This document shows, piece by piece, positions 8,643 through 17,057 of a DNA stretch of 64,000 nt. A model generated the notes under the pieces. It made no database searches. It saw only the letters and a program-made list of their open reading frames with translations, and was not told where the DNA came from. The stretch is taken from NCBI GenBank assembly GCA_012960225.1, contig DUBS01000036.1, forward strand, positions 22,438-86,437, given 5' to 3'. Position 1 is the first letter of the stretch. Each line of letters begins with the position of its first letter. Source of the stretch: Gemmatimonadota bacterium (lineage in GTDB: Bacteria > Gemmatimonadota > Gemmatimonadetes > Longimicrobiales > Gaopeijiaceae). A program made the translations under genes and the position numbers.

Positions 8643-10115
8643 GTGGAACAACCCTCTAAGCTTCCGGAATCCACATCCACCTTCTCGATGGACCACGCGT
8701 CTCTACACATCGACGACCGACCACGAGAAGAGTGTGGAGTTGTTGGTGTGAGCGGGCTAGACTCTGCTTCCGAAAGCGCGTTCCTGAGTCTGTATGCACT
8801 TCAGCACAGAGGGCAGGAAGCAGCAGGCATCTTTACTTTTGACGAAGATGGCCCGCACATCCTTAAGGGTCCCGGGCTCGTTGGCGACGTATTCGATAAG
8901 TGGTCACTTCGCAAACTCCTCGGTCGCACAGCTGTCGGACATGTTCGGTACTCAACAGCAGGTGGAAACGATCTCGACAACATCCAGCCAATTATCGCTA
9001 GATATTCACGTGGGAATATCGCCCTAGCCCACAACGGTAACCTTACAAATCACTTTGACTTACGGAAACGCCTCGTCGACGAGGGCGCGATCTTCAGAAC
9101 CACGTCGGACTCAGAGACTCTCATCCATTTGATTGCTAAGTCCAGACATGATTCGATTGATGCTCAAGTTGATGATGCTCTGACTCACCTTGAGGGTGCA
9201 TACTCAATAGTCCTGGCAATCGACAACGTGATCTATGCGGCACGTGATCCACGTGGTTTTCGCCCTCTTGTACTGGGACAAAAAGGAGAGGGCCACATTG
9301 TCGCAAGCGAGACCTGCGCCCTGGATATTTTAGGGGCTGACTTTGTGCGCGATGTCGAACCCGGTGAAGTCATTAAGATCGTGGATGGGACAGTTGAAAA
9401 GCTTCGGTCCCTACCCTCGGCTGACCAACCCGCTCCTTGTGTTTTCGAGCTAGTCTATTTTGCTAGGCCGGACTCTCGAATATCAGGCATCAGCGTCGAT
9501 CGTGCTCGACGTGCATTCGGGCGCCGCCTCGCGAGTGAACACCCTGTTGAAGCTGACGCGGTAATCGCTGTACCAGATAGTGCAAACTCGGCAGCGTTAG
9601 GCTTTTCCGAATGCAGTGGAATTCCTTTTGAGTTGGGGATGCTCCGGAACCATTACATAGGCAGGACATTCATCAACCCATCCCAGAAGGATCGGGATTT
9701 TGGGGCACGGATGAAGTACAATCCTGTCCGCGAAGTAGTCGAAGGAAAAAGGGTTGTGGTAGTGGATGATTCCCTGGTGCGTGGTACCACCAGCCGCAGC
9801 CTCGTGCGCATGCTCCGCAAATCTGGTGCAGCTAAAGTGCACTTCCGGATCGGGAGTCCCCCAGTAAGGTGGCCGTGTTTCTATGGTATCGACATGCCCA
9901 CTAAGGGAGAGCTGATTGGCTCTGCTCTATCCGTAAAGGAGATCGAGGAAAAGCTCGGTGTGGACTCGTTAGGCTATTTATCATTGGAGGGTATGTTAGA
10001 AGCAGTCGCAGAAAGAGGACCGTACTGTACCGCGTGCTTCTCCGGCGATTACCCAGCCCCATTAGTAGATGTGGACAAAGGGTTTGTCTCCGAGCAAGGG
10101 CCAACTAACCGCTGA
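8643..10115 (+). CDS. purF: Amidophosphoribosyltransferase, iron-sulfur type
   Basis: First committed step of purine synthesis: PRPP plus glutamine to phosphoribosylamine. N-terminal Ntn-hydrolase domain with nucleophile Cys31 (EECGVVG), so a propeptide of about 30 residues must be removed if the GTG start is right. C-terminal phosphoribosyltransferase domain has the PRPP loop VVVVDDSLVRGTTSR at 371-385. Cys266, Cys412, Cys462 and Cys465 (CTAC) fall where the Bacillus subtilis enzyme binds its 4Fe-4S cluster, so this is the oxygen-sensitive, cluster-containing subclass rather than the E. coli type. Last gene of the operon; no clear terminator follows in the 63 bp before the convergent fbp. 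Confidence 0.96.
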   Translation: MEQPSKLPESTSTFSMDHASLHIDDRPREECGVVGVSGLDSASESAFLSLYALQHRGQEAAGIFTFDEDGPHILKGPGLVGDVFDKWSLRKLLGRTAVGHVRYSTAGGNDLDNIQPIIARYSRGNIALAHNGNLTNHFDLRKRLVDEGAIFRTTSDSETLIHLIAKSRHDSIDAQVDDALTHLEGAYSIVLAIDNVIYAARDPRGFRPLVLGQKGEGHIVASETCALDILGADFVRDVEPGEVIKIVDGTVEKLRSLPSADQPAPCVFELVYFARPDSRISGISVDRARRAFGRRLASEHPVEADAVIAVPDSANSAALGFSECSGIPFELGMLRNHYIGRTFINPSQKDRDFGARMKYNPVREVVEGKRVVVVDDSLVRGTTSRSLVRMLRKSGAAKVHFRIGSPPVRWPCFYGIDMPTKGELIGSALSVKEIEEKLGVDSLGYLSLEGMLEAVAERGPYCTACFSGDYPAPLVDVDKGFVSEQGPTNR

Positions 10116-10178
10116 GTCTTTCCATAAACTTGGCTCTAACACTCTTCTGAAAAATAGATGATGATAAAGTCAGGTCGT

Positions 10179-11174
10179 CTAATCTTCTTTTGCCAAGAAC
10201 TCTTCTGCTAGATCAACTAACTCGCTGTTCCCCACGTAGAGAGGTATCCGTTGATGCAGTGAGTCAGGGATAACTTCCAACACATCCCGAGCTCCGGTGC
10301 TTGCACGACCACCTGCCTGTTTTGCAAGCATAGCAATCGGTGAGCACTCGTAGAGGAGGCGTAATTTACCCTCTGGAGCACCCTTCCCTGCCGGATACAT
10401 GAAGAGTCCTCCCTGCAGTAACGTCCTGTGGAAATCCGCCACCAATGATCCGATATAGCGTGAACTGAAGTCACCCCTATCCTTCAAGTGATCAATGAGG
10501 AGTTGTTGTCCAGTTTTCCAACTATTGTAGTGAGCCTCGTTTATTGAGTAGACGCGGCGGGGGGAGTCAGGGAAACACATGCCTTCGTGACTTAAAACAA
10601 ATTCTCCGAGAGAAGGGTCAAGCGTGAAGCCATGTACTCCCCTGCCTGTGGTATATACAAACATGGTGGATGATCCATAGAGGACATAGCCTGCTGCAAG
10701 CTGATGTTTACCAGCTTGCAAGCAGTCCCTCAGTTCTCCCCGATCTGAACCAGAGATCTTGGAATGAATGCTGAAGATTGTTCCGATCGATACGTTCACG
10801 TCGATGTTCGACGAGCCGTCCAGTGGATCATAAATGACGACGTATTCTCCAGATGGGAAGCTATCCGGCACCGGCCAAAAAGACTCTTTCTCCTCAGAAG
10901 CCATGCATGTGATTAAGCCCGTGTGATGTAGGGCCTGGCGCATCACATCATCCGCTAAAATATCGAGCTTCTGAACTCGCTCCCCATGGGAGTTTTCTTT
11001 TCCTGTCTCCCCTAGTATCTCGGTTAATCCCGCATGATTGACCTCACGAGAGATAACCTTAGCTGCTAAAGCAATGTCGTTGAGCAAACCCGAGAACACA
11101 CCGGTTGCCCCAGGCATCTTATGCTCCTGCTCGACTAGAAAACGGGAAATCGTAAGGCCTTGTTTTTCAAGCAT
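10179..11174 (-). CDS. fbp: Fructose-1,6-bisphosphatase, class I
   Basis: Gluconeogenic hydrolysis of fructose 1,6-bisphosphate. The 331-residue protein has the class I metal-binding signature YDPLDGSSNID at 115-125, acidic ligands ASEEKE around residue 92, and the C-terminal GKAPEGKLRLLYECSPIA region bearing the active-site lysine and family signature. Convergent with purF, separated by 63 bp. Start ATG at 11174; a candidate sigma70-type promoter lies about 40 bp upstream, so fbp appears to be a single-gene unit. Confidence 0.96.
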   Translation of the reverse strand: MLEKQGLTISRFLVEQEHKMPGATGVFSGLLNDIALAAKVISREVNHAGLTEILGETGKENSHGERVQKLDILADDVMRQALHHTGLITCMASEEKESFWPVPDSFPSGEYVVIYDPLDGSSNIDVNVSIGTIFSIHSKISGSDRGELRDCLQAGKHQLAAGYVLYGSSTMFVYTTGRGVHGFTLDPSLGEFVLSHEGMCFPDSPRRVYSINEAHYNSWKTGQQLLIDHLKDRGDFSSRYIGSLVADFHRTLLQGGLFMYPAGKGAPEGKLRLLYECSPIAMLAKQAGGRASTGARDVLEVIPDSLHQRIPLYVGNSELVDLAEEFLAKED

Positions 11175-11212
11175 AAACCGGGAACCAGAGATATCGTGGA
11201 TGGAAGGAGCGG

Positions 11213-11241
11213 AGGATAGAAAAGGAGTCTGGACAGGTCAA
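11213..11241 (-). promoter_or_regulatory. Candidate sigma70-type promoter of fbp
   Basis: On the minus strand, TTGACC (-35, positions 11241-11236), a 17-bp spacer and TATCCT (-10, 11218-11213), placing the transcript start about 30 nt before the fbp ATG. The -35 box matches consensus at five of six positions and the -10 at four of six. Seen by eye only. Confidence 0.45.
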
Positions 11242-11271
11242 GATTCACAAAGATTTATGGGTAGTATATGC

Positions 11272-11457
11272 TCAACTAACCCAATCATCAGGCTCAAGAA
11301 TCGGTTTCTTCTTGAGCCATAACTTCTCATTCTCAGTACTATTTGTGGTTCGTAAGAAATGAGCTCCAAAGGTATAGGAGAATCCAACAAACATGCGCTG
11401 ATCTTGTCCACCAGCGATCGTCAAAATCGACCTAACACCCTCCGAAATCTTGTCCCA
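11272..11457 (-). pseudogene. Probable 3' remnant of an outer-membrane beta-barrel protein gene
   Basis: A 61-codon open frame lies directly downstream of lapA and ends in TGA at 11272-11274. Its translation contains GGQDQRMFVGFSYTFGAHF, which alternates polar and hydrophobic residues and ends in aromatics like the last strand of an outer-membrane barrel, followed by a short charged tail ending in DDWVS. There is no ATG start; a TAG at 11458-11460 closes the frame upstream, next to the lapA stop. The best reading is the surviving tail of a degraded or displaced gene. Alternatives are a real short gene of about 50 codons from an internal TTG, or chance. Not linked to the barrel protein at 14515-15690: their C-termini do not match. 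Confidence 0.35.
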
Positions 11458-11464
11458 CTAATCC

Positions 11465-11779
11465 TTAGCCTTCTTCCTCATTTTTTCCGAATAAATCGTG
11501 CTGTCTGTGGTCGATGACGCGGGCCTTCTCCTCGCTATCCTCTTCTGTGAGTCGGTCTCGGAGGATTCGTCTAACCCTTAAGTCATTATGGATGCTAGCG
11601 ACAAGCATGATAACCATCCCCGCCAACAGGCCAAAAAAGGCTACCGCTGTGATAGGAACATCGTACAGGGTTATTACACCCAGCTTCAAGGTCACCGTCT
11701 CCGAGCCATTAAGCGACTGCAGTACCACTGCCAAGCCCACAACCAATAGGATACCTATTGCACGGATGATTCTACTCAA
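11465..11779 (-). CDS. LapA-domain (DUF1049) inner-membrane protein
   Basis: 104 residues with two transmembrane helices (about 7-24 and 38-62) separated by a short segment (SETVTLKLGVITLYDVPI) and followed by a charged cytosolic tail, the layout of lipopolysaccharide-assembly protein A-like proteins. In E. coli LapA acts with LapB to control LpxC; whether this homologue does so is unknown and no lapB is adjacent, so I give no symbol. Starts 4 bp inside the miaB end, so it is translationally coupled to the tRNA-modifying gene. Confidence 0.8.
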   Translation of the reverse strand: MSRIIRAIGILLVVGLAVVLQSLNGSETVTLKLGVITLYDVPITAVAFFGLLAGMVIMLVASIHNDLRVRRILRDRLTEEDSEEKARVIDHRQHDLFGKNEEEG

Positions 11780-13158
11780 CTCTGTCCCACCAGTTCGGGT
11801 TGGCTAGTCTCCTTTCCAGCAAACGTCGCCCCTGTCGTCCTTTCCAACCCTACGTGGGTATAACATCCAATCCGCTCTGAATCACCATCGAAGGCGACGA
11901 CCTTATTTCTACGCGTCCGACCTAGGATTTGGCCGGGGTACCGTCCCACACGCTCTATGAGAACTTCATCAATCCGTCCTATCTCCCTAGCATTAATTTC
12001 AGCTTGGATACCGCGACTCACTTCGATGAGTTCCTCCAGCCTTACTTGAGCTTCGGGCATAGGAATGAATTCATCAGCAGGTAAGCGCGTCGCAGGAGTC
12101 CCCTCTCTGGCCGAGTATTTATAGGTGAACGCCTCGTCAAATCGAACTGTCCTCATCAACTCCAGCGTATCCCGAAACTCTTCATCAGTCTCACCCGGGA
12201 AAGCCACAATGATATCAGTAGAGAGTGCTATTTCAGGAATCTCCGCCCTCACCAGCTCGACTTTCTCTAGAAGGACCTCCACTGAGTACCTTCGAAGCAT
12301 GCGCTTCAGAGTGCGATTGTTACCCGATTGTGCAGGAAGATGTAGGTGCTCACAAACGGCTGGTTCAGTCGCCATCACCTCTACAAGTTCTGGCGTGACG
12401 TCATTTGGATGGGGTGAAGTGAATCGCACACGCCGAATTCCCTCTACTCGGGCGACCTCCGATAGCAGATTGGGGAAGCTAAGGTCCATCGATGTGTAAG
12501 AATTTACGGTCTGCCCTAACAGCGTGACCTCTGTAACTCCCCTTGATGTTAAATCGCGAACTTCATTCAGGATCTCTAGCGGATTTCGATTCTTCTCTGG
12601 ACCCCGAACATATGGAACGATACAGAACGTGCATCGGTGGTTACAGCCACGCTGGATAGGAATCCACGCTGTGGGTCCCTCCGTACGTCTTTGCTCTAAA
12701 CCTTGATAATTCTCGCCTAAGCTGAGGTCTAGGATAGCAAGTTGAGGACCACGAATCCTTGAATTGCTCCCCCTATCACTGCGGTATCCCTCAAGGTTCT
12801 CAAGTGCATCCGGCAGGCCACGATAACCGTCTGGGCCCATCACCAAATCTACATACGGTGCCCGCTCAAAAAGAGTCTCTCCCATCCTTTGAGCCATGCA
12901 TCCTGTGACACCAATCACTAGGTCAGGCCGCTCACGTTTGAGGCCGTTAAGTTGAGCTACACGGCCGAGCACACGGTTCTCTGCATGCTCGCGGATTGCA
13001 CATGTGTTCACCAAAACTACATCCGCATCCTCAGGTGCTTCGACAATCTCAAATCCATCATTCGCGAGGATGCCTTCCATAAGCTCACCGTCGCTAATGT
13101 TCATCTGGCACCCATACGTTTCGACATACGCCCGTTTTAAGCGAGTACTCTTGGTCAT
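11776..13158 (-). CDS. miaB: tRNA-2-methylthio-N6-dimethylallyladenosine synthase
   Basis: Radical-SAM methylthiotransferase that adds a methylthio group to i6A37 of tRNAs reading U-starting codons. Both iron-sulfur clusters are encoded: Cys17, Cys53 and Cys87 in the N-terminal UPF0004 domain, and Cys172-x3-Cys176-x2-Cys179 in the radical-SAM motif (GCNHRCTFCIVPYVRG). A TRAM-like RNA-binding region covers about residues 375-440. 460 residues, normal for the family. Lies 18 bp after the paralogous mtaB and overlaps lapA by 4 bp. Confidence 0.96.
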   Translation of the reverse strand: MTKSTRLKRAYVETYGCQMNISDGELMEGILANDGFEIVEAPEDADVVLVNTCAIREHAENRVLGRVAQLNGLKRERPDLVIGVTGCMAQRMGETLFERAPYVDLVMGPDGYRGLPDALENLEGYRSDRGSNSRIRGPQLAILDLSLGENYQGLEQRRTEGPTAWIPIQRGCNHRCTFCIVPYVRGPEKNRNPLEILNEVRDLTSRGVTEVTLLGQTVNSYTSMDLSFPNLLSEVARVEGIRRVRFTSPHPNDVTPELVEVMATEPAVCEHLHLPAQSGNNRTLKRMLRRYSVEVLLEKVELVRAEIPEIALSTDIIVAFPGETDEEFRDTLELMRTVRFDEAFTYKYSAREGTPATRLPADEFIPMPEAQVRLEELIEVSRGIQAEINAREIGRIDEVLIERVGRYPGQILGRTRRNKVVAFDGDSERIGCYTHVGLERTTGATFAGKETSQPELVGQS

Positions 13159-13176
13159 CCTAAAATGGCAGCAAGG

Positions 13177-14472
13177 TTATTGAGATAATTCAATGTATAA
13201 ATGCTCCTTGTCACTCTGCAGAGTGCCACTATACCGAGGCCTCGACAAACCATTACTGTCTCGGTCTAAGCCGACGATGCCTACCCTCAGGTAATCTCCG
13301 GTAAGGGCCGTCCCACTTTCGCCCTCGACAATAACCTCCGCAGGCCCGCCAACACGAGACACCTTATATGCCAGTCCTTTATCGTTAGCCATCTCTCGAA
13401 GTTCCCGGCTCCGCTCTCCCGCAATCCGCTGCGGGACGGGGTTGGGAAGGCCCGTAGCCACCGTTCCATCTCTCGGAGAGAAAGGAAACACGTGCAAGTA
13501 TGTGAACGGTAGCTCCCTAATAAGACTACACGTTGCTGCATGGTCTGTCGGTGTCTCACCTGGGAATCCCGTGATCACATCAGCTCCGAGTCCAAGTGGC
13601 CAGATTCGATCAGCGATCTCAAGTACGCGACACCGGTACTGTTCCCTGCTATGCCAACGCCGCATTCGCTTAAGAACTGGATCAGCTCCACTCTGGAGTG
13701 GCATATGTAGGTGGGGCGCAAGTTGTCCCCCCGAGGTCGCCAATAATTCGATGGTGAGATCATCAATCTCGGTCGCCTCAATGCTACCCAACCGAAAACG
13801 AACATCTGGGAGTTTCTCCATTAGCTCGGCTACAAGCCTGGATAATGTCCACTCTGGTGCAAGGTCCTTTCCATAGTGTCCGATATGGATCCCAGTAATG
13901 ACGAGTTCCGCATGTACTTCAGCTAAAAGTTTTGCTTCTGCGAGTACTTGACTGGGGTGGCGCGAACGCGAGTATCCTCGGGCCAGCCTCGTAGCGCAGA
14001 AGGCACACTTGCGGTCACACCCGTCCTGAACCTTAAGCCAACCACGAGCTGCGCCTCTGCGCACCCGAAGGAGCTCCCCTCCTATCGGTTCAGTGTCAAC
14101 GCGGTCTAGCGAGGATCGGAGTTCAATTTGTACAGGAACATTCGATGCTACTAGCGATGCAACCGCTACCGGATCATGCCCCTCCACTACTCCTGATACG
14201 CCATCCATGGAATGATAGTCGTCAGGGTTGAGAGCAGCGGAGCAACCGGACACAACTATCTGTGCAGACGGCACTTCACGCTGCAGTCGTCTAATTAAGC
14301 GGCGCGCATCCGCATCGGCTTGATTCGTCACTGTACACGTATTCACAACAAAAACATCAGCCTCTGGACGTTCGGTAGTCGTCTTAGCTCCCCAAGCCTC
14401 AAGCTCCTGACGCATGCGTTCCGTGTCATATTGGTTCGCTTTGCAACCAAATGTGTGGAAAAGAACGCGCAA
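13177..14472 (-). CDS. mtaB: tRNA (N6-threonylcarbamoyladenosine-2-methylthio) methyltransferase, MtaB-like
   Basis: Radical-SAM methylthiotransferase of the MtaB subfamily, predicted to convert t6A37 to ms2t6A in tRNAs reading A-starting codons. N-terminal cluster cysteines Cys10, Cys46, Cys77; radical-SAM Cys152-x3-Cys156-x2-Cys159 (DGCDRKCAFCATRLARG). The start MRVLFHTFGCKANQYDTE is characteristic of MtaB rather than MiaB. The C-terminal TRAM region is short and divergent. The segment after the radical-SAM motif reads ATRLARG instead of the common I(I/V)P-RG, a minor difference. Sits directly upstream of miaB, so both position-37 thiomethylases are likely made together. Confidence 0.9.
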   Translation of the reverse strand: MRVLFHTFGCKANQYDTERMRQELEAWGAKTTTERPEADVFVVNTCTVTNQADADARRLIRRLQREVPSAQIVVSGCSAALNPDDYHSMDGVSGVVEGHDPVAVASLVASNVPVQIELRSSLDRVDTEPIGGELLRVRRGAARGWLKVQDGCDRKCAFCATRLARGYSRSRHPSQVLAEAKLLAEVHAELVITGIHIGHYGKDLAPEWTLSRLVAELMEKLPDVRFRLGSIEATEIDDLTIELLATSGGQLAPHLHMPLQSGADPVLKRMRRWHSREQYRCRVLEIADRIWPLGLGADVITGFPGETPTDHAATCSLIRELPFTYLHVFPFSPRDGTVATGLPNPVPQRIAGERSRELREMANDKGLAYKVSRVGGPAEVIVEGESGTALTGDYLRVGIVGLDRDSNGLSRPRYSGTLQSDKEHLYIELSQ

Positions 14473-14514
14473 GGTGAGTATGGTCTCGTTAAAGTGCCTT
14501 AGACCGCTATTGAG

Positions 14515-15690
14515 CTAGTATCCGGAAACCCGGAGTGATATCGTCGCTCGCCAGAACGCTTCGGAGAGAACAGAACCAGATCTTCGGCCACGTTCAATAG
14601 CAGCATCTACACCCCCTAGTACGATATCGTCAGCCTGACTCAAAGAAAGTCCCAGCCCAGCAGAGAAGATCCGTTCTGTCGCGACATCACTTCCAAGAGA
14701 GAAGGGTAGCTTGCCAGTCCGGTATCCAAATCGAAGAGGGAGTGCCAGGCCGAAAATATTCGCCCGTGAGAGCTCGACTCCAACCCCAATATTGCTTGTG
14801 CTCCCTACCGTGGTTGGAGTATCAAGGTCCCTCTCAATGTCCGCCCAATCCGCCCGTATCGCACTAGCAGTGATCATGAACCCAGGTGCAAGCACGATGC
14901 TGGTGCCGAGACGATACTGCATCGGCAGGGAAAAATTCCGGTCCATACTTCGGGTATCATCGGACGCAGTTGCATTTAAATCACCGGACCAAGTAACACT
15001 GGCTGCCACTCGGGCGACCGTACCGAGATTTGCAGCCATTCCACCGGTTAGAGAAGTTCCTGAATACGTCCAACGACTACTCGTCTGGTATGACTCCAGG
15101 GCTCCAGGAAACGATAACGTGCTAAAGTCCCGCTCAAGTTGGCGAAGTATTGAACCCGTATAGCGACCAAAACTAAATCCGAGCGCAGCGTTGGTGCCTA
15201 TAGGTCTTGAGTACCCAAAATTCAGGCTCCCGATCGATCCATCCTGTTCGAACAGATCTGTGACTTCACTCTTCTCCCCTCTGAGATCCAACTCTAAAGA
15301 CCTCTGACTCTTGTAGTGCTGATCCAGGAATGAACTGAGACTCACTGTGAATATGCCAGAGAAGCCTGGATAACCGATCCCCATCAACGGAAAACGGCTT
15401 CCTTGGATACTTCCTGAGTTTCCTGATTCATGGTCATAGTCCACCCACGATGGTTGACCCACAATTACCGCTGTTGGCACAATGAACATTCCCGATGCTG
15501 CAGGATCACCAGGTAGTAAACCACTTCCCCAAAGCCCGATCCCTAAGTTCCCAAGTGCTCGAGCACGACCATCGATTGCCTCGACCGGGAGGCCCATACC
15601 CGCCGCATTGTACAGAGATTGGGCACCTGAGGGGGTAGCGACCAGAGAGATAACGAGTGCAAGAACCAAAGTCCGTATGAACTGCTTCAT
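14515..15690 (-). CDS. Outer-membrane beta-barrel protein, PorV/FadL-like, function unknown
   Basis: 391 residues beginning with a clear Sec signal peptide (MKQFIRTLVLALVISLVATPSGAQS, cleavage near residue 24). The mature start, IDGRARALGNLGIGLWGSG, resembles the PorV/PorQ family entry motif, and the remainder alternates short amphipathic strands with Gly/Ser-rich turns, ending in an aromatic residue (RATISLRVSGY), as expected for a BAM-inserted barrel. It overlaps the upstream lipoprotein gene by 4 bp, indicating a coupled pair. In Bacteroidetes PorV is part of a secretion system, but nothing else of that system is visible here, so I assign localisation only. Confidence 0.7.
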   Translation of the reverse strand: MKQFIRTLVLALVISLVATPSGAQSLYNAAGMGLPVEAIDGRARALGNLGIGLWGSGLLPGDPAASGMFIVPTAVIVGQPSWVDYDHESGNSGSIQGSRFPLMGIGYPGFSGIFTVSLSSFLDQHYKSQRSLELDLRGEKSEVTDLFEQDGSIGSLNFGYSRPIGTNAALGFSFGRYTGSILRQLERDFSTLSFPGALESYQTSSRWTYSGTSLTGGMAANLGTVARVAASVTWSGDLNATASDDTRSMDRNFSLPMQYRLGTSIVLAPGFMITASAIRADWADIERDLDTPTTVGSTSNIGVGVELSRANIFGLALPLRFGYRTGKLPFSLGSDVATERIFSAGLGLSLSQADDIVLGGVDAAIERGRRSGSVLSEAFWRATISLRVSGY

Positions 15691-16991
15691 GGCAATTCCA
15701 TTGCTCGACCCACAGTGATTACCAATCTGAGAACGGGACCATTCTCATCTCCCGGTCCGTGAAAAGACGCATATGCAATCGAGATCGGCTCAAACACCGA
15801 TAACAGAGCCAATGTCTTGGTAAGCCTCATCCCATCTTGGCTACCTAAGAGGTCTCTGACAAACTCCGTAATTGGAATTTCAATGTCTGTCCCGGATTTC
15901 GAGCCAAAAGCATCAGGTCCAACCCGTTGTCCTAACAAACCGGTGAGGGATTCACCCAACGGTGCCTTCGGTAGAGCATCCCGGCTCAGAACCTGGCGAA
16001 CGTCCAATCCGATAGAATCCGTCGGCTGAAAAGCTTGTTCACCTCGTTCGCTTTTCAGGGTGATCGCAGCATAGTTCAACTCTAGTGGTTTAAGTTCTAG
16101 TGGACATCCACCCGCAGCTATACATAGCTCAGCAGGTCCATCCAGATGAGTAGGGATCTTCACGTTGAGCACTGTTCGCCATGCAGGAGCCCCACCAATC
16201 CGGATACCATTCTCAGGTGCCTCGGGGATTGGATCGTACACAAAGCTTATCTCATCACGCTGAGCACTCAGCACGATAATCGTATCTGGATTAGAGCTCG
16301 GACGGGTGTCGAGCCTTAGGACTACCTTAGAGACCTGTAAACGAGCGTTGTCCGTGAGTGATTCGATGCGGGCACCTCGACTAACATCCGCGGTATCTGC
16401 CCAAGCCTCCACTTCTAATGAGTCCAGCTCGAACCAAGCCGAGTCACCTTCAGCCGGATCCCATACAGTTGTGCCAATTGAAGTCACTGGACCAGCCCCA
16501 GGCTGAGGCCATGGTCTTAGATCATTCAGGGTATCCACCGCGGTCACCCACGTCACTGTCCTCTTATCCCAAGGTGTTTGGGTCGCGCCCAAGCCTAGCT
16601 CTACTGGGCCATTACTAATGCTGGCAATCGTGTCAAAAAAAGCAACGACTCTGCCGCCAATAAATGTCAAACTCGAGTCAGCACGAGTAGTTCCTGTGGT
16701 ATCCCGAACCTGATGCACCTTGGGGTAGGCTGCGAACCGGACTAGGGTGCGTGCGTTAAGAATTTCTGCAAACCCCTTGGCTACGACTCCGGTTCCAAGT
16801 TCCCATGGGGCTCCATATCCGCCAAACACCTCCAGGTCTGAAGCAAAGTCCTCCCAGGGGATTTCGATCTCAAGGGTTATTGGCTCCTTGGGTAAGAGGT
16901 CTGAATCCAAGGTCGTGGGATTCTCCTCTTGGCACGCCGCTATACCTATAGAAACCAGGCCAATCAAGCTAAAAGTTAGTGATCTATGCAC
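15687..16991 (-). CDS. Uncharacterised large lipoprotein paired with a beta-barrel protein
   Basis: 434 residues with a type II signal peptide and lipobox (SIGIAAC, lipidated Cys at about residue 20). The mature part is beta-rich, built of two similar halves with W-x-x-RTVTW-like and VVLRLDT strands reminiscent of DNRLRE-type repeats, and the segment SDLLP shortly after the lipid anchor recalls the DUF4270 lipoproteins of Bacteroidetes. That resemblance is from memory of the family and is not established. There are only two non-lipobox cysteines (LCIAAGGCP), which could form a disulfide. The stop overlaps the start of the barrel gene. Probably a surface or periplasm-facing partner of that barrel; function unknown. 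Confidence 0.65.
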   Translation of the reverse strand: MHRSLTFSLIGLVSIGIAACQEENPTTLDSDLLPKEPITLEIEIPWEDFASDLEVFGGYGAPWELGTGVVAKGFAEILNARTLVRFAAYPKVHQVRDTTGTTRADSSLTFIGGRVVAFFDTIASISNGPVELGLGATQTPWDKRTVTWVTAVDTLNDLRPWPQPGAGPVTSIGTTVWDPAEGDSAWFELDSLEVEAWADTADVSRGARIESLTDNARLQVSKVVLRLDTRPSSNPDTIIVLSAQRDEISFVYDPIPEAPENGIRIGGAPAWRTVLNVKIPTHLDGPAELCIAAGGCPLELKPLELNYAAITLKSERGEQAFQPTDSIGLDVRQVLSRDALPKAPLGESLTGLLGQRVGPDAFGSKSGTDIEIPITEFVRDLLGSQDGMRLTKTLALLSVFEPISIAYASFHGPGDENGPVLRLVITVGRAMELP

Positions 16992-17057
16992 GTTATTTCT
17001 TCTGAGGAATTCGTCTCATCCAGCCCTGGTAAGCATGCTGGAAGAGAGGAGTATGAT

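Noticed and set aside
11291..11318. Perfect 10-bp inverted repeat (GGCTCAAGAA with an 8-nt loop) downstream of lapA
   Set aside because: Considered as the lapA-miaB terminator, but no U-tract follows on either strand and it lies inside the reading frame of the probable barrel remnant (LKKKPILEP), so coding chance is a simpler explanation.
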